Origin: Heterohyrax brucei
Lineage: Eukaryota > Chordata > Mammalia > Hyracoidea > Procaviidae
Direction of reading: 5' to 3'
DNA: 64,000 nt
Assembly: GCA_028571685.1 (NCBI GenBank)
Contig: CM053146.1
Coordinates: 25,021,431 to 25,085,430 of the forward strand
Shown one piece after another: positions 55,881 through 64,000 of the stretch; the first letter of the stretch is position 1, and every line of letters starts with the position of its first letter. The position numbers were made by a program, and so were the translations under genes. The notes beneath the pieces are model-generated. The model worked only from the letters and a program-made list of their open reading frames with translations. It was not told the origin of the DNA and ran no database searches.

Positions 55881-56815
55881 TGGGTTGTATTACATTCTTG
55901 AGGTTGTAGAACCTTTTCCAAGTTGTCCATCCTTCATTAACATAAACTCACTGTCCTCTAAGTTTCCAGCTTAATCTTTGGTGTTATTGTTGTCCATTTG
56001 ATCCCATATAGCTTGTGCTTAAAAGAGCACAATCCTCAAGGCAGACTTTCTTTACTAGTTACACTAAATCATTATTTGGTTTTAAGAAGACTTCAGGGGC
56101 TTTTTGTTTGTTTGTTTTAAAGTTTAAGGCATAAAGATTATTTTAGGGCAATAATTTCAGAGGTTCATCCAGCTTCAGTTACCCCAGAAATTCTGGATTC
56201 TATGAGCATTTGAAATTCTGTTCCACATTTCTTCACCTTTTGATCACTACATTTTGATAGAGTCTTTGATTAAAATGTTCAGTGATGGTAGCAAGGCATC
56301 ATCCAGTTTTTCTGGTATCATAGTAAAGGAGACAGGTGCTCATGGTGGCAATTAGCCATGCATTCCATTTTGTCTTCTATTTATGATTCCACTTCTTCTT
56401 CAGTTGCTCCAGGCTAATAGAGGACAACTATCGTACTGCTACTTTGGAGGCTGGTTGGAAGCTTTAAAGGCCCAGGCACTACACAACAAAGAAAGAGGTA
56501 GAATAGAAGCACTAAACATAGTATTAGGCCAGTTGACTGTGATTTCCCATGAAACCATAACCCTAAATGCTTAATTCAAGAAATCAAACGTCATGAAGCA
56601 TTCACTCATGCATAATCAACCACAGTAACTTTTCTTTTTATTGTAAATGTATCTGTTATACATTTGCCAATGAAAGATTTACAGATGTACAGCTTATTGA
56701 CATTGATTGCATTAATTATCTAAACACCCTTAGCATCAAACCATGAAATTTTTACATCACCATAAACTGAGACTCAATACTCAATGAGCAATAAGGACCT
56801 ACTCTCCTACGTGGT
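55881..56815. other. Unassigned, possibly an old LINE 3' UTR
   Basis: The stretch 56380-56575 (CTTCAGTTGCTCCAGGCTAA ... GCTTTAAAGGCCCAGGCACT) has the look of a LINE 3' UTR but I cannot name it. The 63-codon frame there is not a gene. Confidence 0.35.
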
Positions 56816-57207
56816 AGCTGTTAATAAATTTTTATGTCTATACATGTACCTGTCTTTTTATATAGCCAGCCAAAGCCAAGTGCTGTCGAGTTGGATCCAT
56901 GAGTCTTTTTATATAAATGAAGTTATATAACACTTGTCATTTTGTGGTTGACTTATTTCACTTAGCAAAGTGTCTTCAATATCCATCCACACTGTAATAT
57001 GTATCATGACTTCATTCCGTTTACTGGCTGAGTAGTATTCCATTGTATGTATGTACCGTATGTATCACATTTTGTTCATCCATTCATCTGCTGATGTGCA
57101 TTTAGTGTGTTTATACCTTTCCACTACTGTGCAATCCACATTGATCTGTTTGCCTTGCTGCTTTCAAGTCCACGGAGTATCTTCCTGACAGTAGACTTTC
57201 TGGGTCG
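56816..57207 (-). mobile_element. Ancient L1, first segment
   Basis: AGTAGTATTCCATTGTATG, CATCCATTCATCTGCTGATG and GACTTTCTGGGTCGTA are the minus-strand L1M 3' ORF2 order. It is broken by a 38-bp SINE-tail insert at 56865 and by a mariner at 57208. Confidence 0.85.
56865..56902 (-). repeat. 38-bp SINE 3'-end insertion with perfect 13-bp target duplication
   Basis: The insert reads GCCAGCCAAAGCCAAGTGCT then GTCGAGTTGGATCCATGA. GTCTTTTTATATA flanks it exactly at 56852-56864 and 56903-56915. This shows that at least this micro-fragment arrived as an insertion rather than being the ruin of a larger SINE. Confidence 0.85.
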
Positions 57208-57617
57208 TACGAGGACTGACAGTTAAATTCAGGAACTCTTCCTAGAAAAAGTGCTACATACCTCATTGCTGAATATCATTCTGATCACCTTCAAAGTACT
57301 CCTCTTGGGAAGCTGTGCACTGATGTCAGTGTCTAGTTCACTCTTCAAAGCTTCAAAGTACTCCTCTTGGGAAGTTGTGCACTGATGTCAGTGTCTAGTC
57401 CACTCTTCAAAGCAATTTTGGAACTCTTTTTCTGGAATGGCCTTCAAAGCTGACATTGTATTACCGTTGATATCCTGAATGTCATCAAAATGTCTTCTTT
57501 TCAGTATTTCATTTATCTTTGGTTTAACAAAAAACTCACCTGAAGTCAAAACAAGTGAGTAGGTAGGGTGTTCAGTACAGTTATTTGTTTACCTGCTAAA
57601 AACTCCCTCACAGATTG

Positions 57618-58690
57618 GGGAGTGAGTGTGACCCATGAAAATAGCATCAGAGAGCCCATGTGCTTCAGGTAGCTGCTGTGAAAGAGTGAGTGTGCACCAG
57701 GGAGGCAGCACTGGAAAGCTTACATGCTCCAGGTAGCTGGCATGGGGGAGTGAGTGCAGCCAGGAGAGGCGGCACTAGAGAGCCCACATGCTACAAGTAG
57801 CTGCTGTGTGGGAGTGAATGTGGACTGGGGCAGTGACCCCAGAGAGCTCACGCACTCTGGGTAGCTGCTCTGGGAGACTGAATGTGACTCAGACAGGTGG
57901 CACCTGAGAGTTCATGTACTACAGGCAGCTGTCATTGTCTGGGAAGGTGGTAGAGGAAAGCCCATGTACTCCAGGTAGCTGCTGTGAGGTAGTAAGTGTG
58001 AACTAGGGAGGTTGAACTGGAGATCTTATGTTCCAGAGAGCTCATGTGCTCCAGGTAGCTGGCACTAGGGAGAGGGCACAACCTGATGAGATGGCACCTG
58101 AGAGCCCACACACTCCAAGTAGATGCTGTGGGAGACTGAATACAGCTCTGGGAGGCAGCATTGGAGAGCCCATCATGCTCCAAGTAGCTACTGTCGGGAA
58201 GTGAGTGTGGTTCAAGGAGATAGCGCCGGACACTTCAAGTGCACAAGGTAGCTTCTGTGGGCCAGTGACAGCAGCCTGGGGATGTGGTTCCAGGGCATCC
58301 AAGTGTTCCAGACATCTGGTGCTGGCACCAGAGTGTGAGCCTAGCCCAAGGAGGTGGTGCTGGAGAGCTCACTTGACCCAGGGAACTGGTGTAGGGAAGT
58401 GAGTGTGTCTGGGGGAGGTAGTGCCAGAGAATCCATGTGCTCCAGATAGCTTCTCTGGGGGAGTGATTGTGGGCCAGGGAGGTGGCACTGGAGAGCAGAC
58501 ATGGTCCTGAGAAGAGGGGCTGAGGAGTGAGTGAAGCCCAAGGAGCCACACTGATGAGCTGGTGTGGCCTGGGTAGATAGCATAGGAAAGTGAGCATGGC
58601 AAAGGGAGGCATTGCTAGGGAGTATACATGGTCTGGGAGGCAGCCCAGGGAACACACACAACTTGAACCAGGGAGATGTAGGGAAGAAAG
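57618..58690 (+). promoter_or_regulatory. Tandem promoter-like monomers of L1 copy 6 (about 64-bp unit)
   Basis: At least 14 diverged units of about 60-66 bp, each with GGGAGTGAGTGTG, a GGGAGGTGGCACTGGAGAG-like middle and CATGTGCTCCAGGTAGCTGC. In mouse L1s, tandem 5' monomers act as promoters and copy number sets strength. A promoter role here is inferred from position. Proline/serine-rich antisense frames (58235-58657, 140 codons; 58341-58784, 147 codons) follow from the repeat. Confidence 0.8.
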
Positions 58691-58989
58691 AATGACCTAG
58701 ACACGCAGCACAGCCAAGGAGAAGGCATATGGGGTGATTGGGCTGGACTAGTGTGGGACCAGGTGGGCAAACACTCTGGCCCAAGACCCTGTATCAGACA
58801 GTAGATCACAGTGTCTAAGGTTGATGGGCAGAGGGTTGTTGGAACTCTAGGAGAAATGCCAGCGCATCTCCAAATGAGTCAATAAGGACAGGTCATAGAA
58901 TTTACTGAGGCTCCAGAAATGAAACCAGATCAGATGAATTGAATATCTATAGATACAAATTAAAGTACTAAAGTAAATTGCAACGATTT

Positions 58990-59902
58990 TCAGATGATTC
59001 AGAGAAAAAAATTTTAAACATCTAAAGAAGCAGAGAAATTTCCCAGAAGAAGAAGACTTTCTGCAGTTACACAAAGAAGAATACAAAGGAATGATGTACA
59101 GGGCTATCTGAGATATCAGGAAAGAGACCAGGCAACGTGCAACAGAACACTCTGAAAAATTAAGTAAGCTGCAGGAAATGCTAGAACATCAATGGTCTGA
59201 AATTAGATTAATGATAAAGTTACCTTAGCTTGACAAGTCAATAGGAAGTCAAAGGAGCAAGATCCGAGAAATGGAATGCATAATTAGCAAGACTGAAAAC
59301 CAAGTAAATGACACCAGCATACATAAGGAAAAATCAGATAAAAGATTCAATAAAAATGACAACTCACTAAGAGTTACATGGGATTCTATAAAGAGGAATA
59401 AAATACATTTGATTAGAGTACCAGAACAGCGGGGCATAACTGAAAACACAGAGAGCATTGTTGAGGGCCTGCTGACAGGAAATTTTCCTGATATCATGAA
59501 AGATGAGAATATATCCATCCAGGATGCTCATCAAACCCTATTCAAGATAGATCCCATAGGACATACACGAAAGCATACTGTAATCAAACTCAGTAAGACT
59601 AGAGACAACGAGAGACTACTGAAGGCAGCCAGGCTTAAACAAAAAATAAGCTAAAAGGAAAATCATTATGATAAAGTTCAGATTCCTTAGCTAAAACCAT
59701 GCTGGCAAGAAGAAGATGGGATCACTTATACAAAACCCTGAAGGAAAAAGCTGTCAGTCAGAATCTTATACCCTGTAAAATTCTCTGAAATATGAAGGTG
59801 AATTTAAGATTTTCACAGATAAACAGAAGTTTAGAGAATTTGCAAAATCTAAACAAAAATTACAAGAAACATTGAAGAATGTTCTTCAATTACAAAATAA
59901 AT
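58990..59902 (+). pseudogene. L1 copy 6 ORF1 remnant
   Basis: Coiled-coil N-terminal part in broken frame from FPEEEDFLQLHKEEYKGMMY-like sequence. An open run at 59271-59654 (127 codons) covers NQVNDTSIHKEKSDKRF, the RRM start NKIHLIRVPEQRGITENTES and GHTRKHTVIKLSKTRDNERL. The C-terminal KQKFREFAKSKQKLQETLK block lies at 59820-59880. Confidence 0.85.
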
Positions 59903-60338
59903 AACACTATACATATTTTCAAACATTCAAAGCTTGAAAGAGCACCCAGATACCATCAGCTTAGAAAATACGCACACCATATCCAAAGCCCAATCACAAA
60001 AAATAGAAATTCAGAGACCTCAGTATTTAATTTATGACATCATGCAAAAAAGAGGAATAAATTAATGTACGTGTATAAATCTGGAGGAGGCCTAGGAGAT
60101 AAAAAGACATTATAGGCTGGATTTCTTTTAGATTAATAAAGGTGACTAAAGCACTAACTGCAATGGAAACCTACAATGTTACACTTCAAAAATGACAAAC
60201 AAAAGAGAAAACAAGTAAAACATGAAGTCTCAGTGATTACAAAAAAAAAAAAAAGAAAACTCATAATGAAGAAAGACAGCACAGAAAATGGAATGGGACA
60301 GAGGAAGTGCATAACACACACAAAAAGACACGGAAATG

Positions 60339-61175
60339 ACAGCTCTAAGTTCACACCTATCAGAAATAGCAGGAAATGTAAGTGGTCTAAATGCACCAAT
60401 AAACAGACAGAAAGTAGTAGATTGGATGAAAATACACGACTGACCTATATGTCGCTTATAGGAGACACACCTTAGACTCAAAGACACAAACAAACTACAA
60501 TTCAAAGGATGGAAAAGAACATACCAAGCTGATAACGTTCAGAAAAGAGCAGGGGTAACAATACTAATGTCTGACAAAATAGAATTCAAAGTTAAATCCA
60601 ACATACCAGATATGAGGGATACTATGTATTGGTTAAGGGTGAAACATAGCACGAGGACATAACTGCATTGAGTATTTATGCACCCAATGATGAAGCTCCA
60701 AAATACATGAAACAAACATTATTCATGCTGAGAGCAGAAATAGATAGCTCCACAACAATAGTAGGAGATTTCAACATATCAGTCTTTGGTAAGAACAGAA
60801 CATCTTGAAGAAAGCTCAGCAAAGATGTAGAAGATATAAATGCCACTGTCAACCAACTTGACTCCACAGACAAATTCAGAACAATTCACCCAACAGAAGC
60901 CAAGGATATTTTCTTTTCCAATACACACAGAACATTCTCTAGTATTGACCACATGTCAGGCCACAGAGTAATCTTCAAAAAAAAAATACAAAATATTGAA
61001 ATAATGCAGACCTTCTTTTCAGATCATAAAGTCATAAACTAGAAATCAGTAACAGAAAAAAGATGGAAAAAAATAAAAAATGTGGAAACTGAACAGCATT
61101 TTGCTTAAGAACCACTGGGTAATAGAAGAAATAAAGATGAAATAAAGAAATTCATACAATCACATGAGAATGAAA
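60339..61175 (+). pseudogene. L1 copy 6 ORF2, endonuclease part only
   Basis: Starts with ATGACAGCTCTAAGTTCAC; ETHL-equivalent sequence GGAGACACACCTTAGACTC (endonuclease Glu) and the PNDEAPKYMKQTLF block are seen. It stops at GAGAATGAAAA, about codon 280, where SINE sequence begins. No reverse transcriptase remains. Confidence 0.85.
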
Positions 61176-61176
61176 A

Positions 61177-61310
61177 GTGTTAAGTGCTGTGACTGCTAAC
61201 CAAAACGTTAGCAATTCAAATCCTCCAAGTGCCCCTTGGAAATTATGAGAGCAGTTCTACTCTGTCCTATAGGGTTGCTGTGAGTCAGAATTGACTTAAT
61301 GACAATGCCA
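61177..61310 (+). mobile_element. AfroSINE lacking its head, at the L1 deletion junction
   Basis: From GTGTTAAGTGCTGTGACTGC to GTGAGTCAGAATTGACTTAA. The usual AAACCCTGGTGGTGTAGTG head is missing and the left edge coincides with the end of ORF2. Confidence 0.88.
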
Positions 61311-62394
61311 AGACTAAATTGTTTCCTAAATGTGGCCCAGTTCTTTGGAAGGACAGAGTAACACTGTTGGGTGTTGGGGAACCATGTTCTCAGGAGACAT
61401 CCATACTAATTGGCACATCTCAGCTTTTTTCCTTTCTTTTTTCTCTAAAGAAAATGTTCTACACATCACTTGGGTGAACAGCATCTGGGGTCTTAAAAGC
61501 TAGCAAGCTGCCATCTAAGTAGCATCAACTGGTCCTAATCTATCCAGACCAGAGGTAAATGGAGGAGATCAAGAAATGGAGGAAGATATGAGCCCACCTC
61601 CAGAAATGGAAGGGGCCACATGAACCAGTGTCTGCTTTAGCATGAGTCCTGACGAACTGCCACCACCAATGACTGCCCAAATGGGGCACATACTATTGAG
61701 CCCCTGACACAGTGGGAGAAGGGTTAGAGAGAACAACTAGAATTCTTCCAAATGACTGCATTTGATGGTCCATCAGTTTGGAGGATCTGCTGAGAGCAAG
61801 GCCCCTACACTAACCCCAAACCACATCCAGCACTACAGCACACCTCCAGACTACAACTGAACTGACTATACAAAATACAGAGTGAGGACAGTGATGAAAA
61901 AACTTTTGGACTCAAATATATACATGGGACTGTCCAAGAAGCTGATTGCTTGAACCTAGAAGATATGGTGAGCGGGGACAGATTGTGGTCATATGGACAC
62001 AGGAAGTTCTGCAGGAGACGGGGGAGTGTGCTATTGGCAGGGGTTGAGGAGGAGAGGAAAGCAATTACAGCAGAATAGAGGTGAAAGTTTTGGGTGACAT
62101 ACAGCAAATTGATGTAGAACGTTAACTTGTATTCAAACCACAATAAAATTTATTTTTTAAAAAACTCCCTCACGGACAACTATACATTAAAGTTTACATA
62201 CTTGCCACCTTGCCACAGTGCACAATGGCCATTCCAGAAAGAGTTCTAAAATTACTTTGAAGGGTGGACTAGGTGCTTGTGTCAGTGCATAGTTTCCCAA
62301 AGGGAGTACTTTGAAGGTGACTGTAGTGATATTTAGCAATGAAGTATGTAGCACTTAGAACAATGAAGTTTAGAGACGTGATTGCCAGAGCTCT

Positions 62395-62545
62395 TATATT
62401 AGGTATATTTTTAGTTCTTAGAGGAATTTTTCATAATGGCTATACCATTTTTTTGTATTACCAACAGCAACAGATAAGGGTTCCGATTTCCTAATATCCT
62501 CTCCAGCATGTGTTATTTATTTATTGTTAATCTCAGCCACAGAGG
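62395..62545 (-). mobile_element. Ancient L1, second segment
   Basis: TAGGTATATTTTTAGTTCTTAG, ATAATGGCTATACCATTTTT and CTAATATCCTCTCCAGCATG directly continue the L1M order left at 57207, so the TA-flanked mariner was inserted into it. Confidence 0.85.
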
Positions 62546-62880
62546 AAAAAAGTCTTACCTTGGAGGCAGCACTCTGAATTTAAACTTTTAGTCTTCTAAA
62601 CAGTGAGAACATAAATGTACGTTTGTAAAAATCATTCACATATAATATTTCTGTTTAACAGCACTAGATAACTAAGAAAACGGATGTTAGATTTTGATAG
62701 GAACTGTGTTGAATTTTTAGACTGATTTGTCAGTGCAGCCTAGTGACGTCTACCCTGGCCCCTAGAGTCGCCATGAGTTAGACTGATTTAGGGTGTATTA
62801 ATATTTTAACAGTATTAAGTCTTCCAATCCATGAACAAGGAATGTTGTTCTGTTTAATGAAGTCTTCTGTAATCCCTTCT
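62546..62880. other. Unassigned intergenic DNA with a possible SINE tail piece
   Basis: CTAGAGTCGCCATGAGTTAGAC near 62762 resembles a SINE 3' end. Otherwise nothing assigned. Confidence 0.4.
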
Positions 62881-62918
62881 GGAGCCATGGTAGCATGATG
62901 ATTAAGAACTCAGCTGCT
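62881..62918 (+). mobile_element. AfroSINE 5' end, cut by an L1
   Basis: GGAGCCATGGTAGCATGATG then ATTAAGAACTCAGCTGCT. The B box and the rest are lost at the L1 boundary. The remainder may lie beyond the window. Confidence 0.75.
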
Positions 62919-64000
62919 GGGGAGGTGGGGCCAAGATGGAGGACTAGACACATCTTCTCAATTCCTGCTGAGAGCTAAAGCTCTCCACTGAATGGAACAG
63001 CTGGGGAACCCTAGGATCTGGCATAGTGTTGTCAGATTTCACTAAGCACCAGTAACTGACTAAACCACCACTTTCAAAGATGAACCAGTGGCTGCTGACC
63101 CCAACTCCTGCTGACTTAATGTTTCAGAGGATTGTAAGTGCTGATGCAGGGACAGTGATGGTGAGCGGGGACAGATTGTGGTCATATGGACACAGGAGGT
63201 GGGGACTGGGCATGAGGCAAGTAAGCTGAACTGCCGAACTTAAGTAAACAGTGTTTAGTGCATCGGAGAGACATTACATGAGACAGCCACATATTGAAAG
63301 CCAGGCTACTGAATGAAGGCACCAATGCCTCTCCACCCTCTCTCTTCTGAGCTGTGCAATAGACTCTGCTGTTTCATAGCACCTTGGGAGAGTCACCATC
63401 TTGGTCAGCTGAGAGGCAGAGTCACCTAGCCGGGGACCTTAGCTGTGGCTGATCCTTAAGTGGAATAGCAGCCTGTCTGGTAAGTGCTTCCCCAGCAGAA
63501 AAGCAGCATTTAAGAATATTTGTGTCTAGATTTATGGCTAGAGCCTTTCAGAGGACAGCAGCAAGGCCCTAACTTTTCCCTACTTTGAACCACATCATAG
63601 CGTCTGGGGATGGCCTATTTGGCAATTTTGTTGCCAGCTGGAAGGCAGGGCCTGCCACACCTGAGGACCTGACTGTTTGGGGCAGCAATTGGACAGCTCC
63701 CCTCACCCCCTGCAAAGTAAGCTACCCTTTTAAATAAAAACACCTGGAGAACTGACTGCTGAGAGACCCAGCAGCATCACCACCCTTCACTGATCCATAT
63801 CATGGAGTCAGCTGATGGCCCCCCAGTGACTCTATAAGTAGGGCTTTGTCTTTGCAAGCCAGCAAACAAGGCCTGCCTCCCCAGAGTCTACTTGGGGACA
63901 GTCATTAGAGTAGATAGAGATAACTGGAGACCAATTCTCCTCTTACAACTACAGATCATCTCCTGTTGAGGTAACATCAGAGAAATCAAACAGCTTCTAG
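62919..64000 (+). mobile_element. L1 copy 7 5' UTR, continues beyond the window
   Basis: Starts GGGAGGTGGGGCCAAGATGG with a YY1-like CCAAGATGG at 62931-62939. Later blocks (GGGAGAGTCACCATCTTGG, CCCAGTGACTCTATAAGTAG, GAGGTAACATCAGAGAAATC) parallel the 5' UTR of copy 4. ORF1 would start shortly after 64000. Intactness cannot be judged from this part. Confidence 0.85.

Larger units (their letters stand above)
57615..62159 (+). mobile_element. L1 copy 6 with monomer-type 5' UTR and internal deletion
   Basis: It is flanked by AAAAACTCCCTCACAGA (57598-57614) and AAAAACTCCCTCACGGA (62160-62176), a 17-bp target duplication with one change, at a TTTTT/A-type endonuclease site. The 5' UTR is made of tandem units (57618-58690), then ORF1 (about 58990-59902), spacer, the ORF2 endonuclease (60339 to about 61175), a SINE piece (61177-61310) and the 3' UTR (61311-62159, ending CAATAAAATTTATT). 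The reverse transcriptase and the rest of ORF2 are missing. Length 4.5 kb. Confidence 0.9.
57210..62394. mobile_element. Foldback mariner split by an L1
   Basis: Left part 57210-57614 is the long arm (start CGAGGACTGACAGTTAAATTC after TA at 57208-57209). The right part, from 62160, carries the spacer and the short arm (to 62394, TA at 62395-62396). It has the same plan as 52772-53330. Inside the long arm 62 bp are tandemly doubled (57289-57350 and 57351-57412). The interrupting L1 is listed separately. Confidence 0.85.

Noticed and set aside
57618-58690. Satellite or CRISPR-like array
   Set aside because: Units are contiguous and diverged with no unique spacers. Position at the start of a flanked L1 makes it an L1 5' UTR.
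1-64000. Host exon, processed gene copy, CpG island or microRNA gene
   Set aside because: I scanned both strands for intron-less gene copies with A-tails, splice-bounded frames and CpG-rich blocks and found none I could support.

Overview
This is mammalian intergenic DNA from an afrotherian, most likely an elephant or close relative. It holds more than a dozen copies of a tRNA-derived SINE with the AfroSINE signature (head GAAACCCTGGTGGTGTAGTGG, tail with GAGTCGGAATTGACTCGA), a BovB/RTE-like retrotransposon, MaLR/ERVL-type LTRs and several diverged L1 lineages. The species call rests on recognising these families by eye, not on a search. I found no host protein-coding gene, no intact RNA gene and no CpG island. 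Every longer open frame I could place lies in a transposon, in most cases a decayed L1.

Layout. 1-12.6 kb is old, mostly unique sequence with scattered MaLR/ERVL-type LTRs, a foldback mariner copy (5896-6334), an RTE tail, L2/MIR relics and AfroSINEs, including a SINE with a tRNA-Gly-like head at 11690. 12.6-15 kb is an ancient minus-strand L1 carrying one ERVL LTR inside another. 16.6-31.2 kb is a retrotransposon pile-up: an RTE fragment, a truncated L1 (17456-20114), a near full-length L1 (20115-27298), and an older L1 (27299-31211) holding two inserted L1 tails and a MaLR-like LTR. 31.2-36 kb is mostly unassigned and holds a probable retroviral LTR with a TATA box near 33.2 kb. 36-46.3 kb is a multi-layer minus-strand nest: a 944-bp L1 whose 5' UTR is fused to its 3' UTR, an ancient L1, SINEs, a palindromic LTR pair, and a 7.97-kb L1 that itself carries an ERVL LTR. 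46.3-52.4 kb is an L1 lacking its endonuclease region. 52.8-53.3 kb is a complete foldback mariner. 53.9-56.8 kb is AT-rich with old LINE relics and SINEs. 56.8-62.5 kb is an ancient L1 split by a foldback mariner, itself split by a 4.5-kb L1 with tandem promoter-like monomers. At 62.9 kb another L1 5' UTR begins and runs off the window.

Nothing here looks like a working gene system. The reverse transcriptase motifs are mutated or lie in broken frames. The interest lies in unusual transposon architectures: the mariner foldback family with the same unequal-armed plan in three copies, the 5'UTR-3'UTR L1 fusion flanked by a perfect target duplication, the roughly 64-bp L1 promoter monomers, and seven very short (about 25-40 bp) fragments of SINE 3' end, one of them flanked by a perfect 13-bp target duplication.
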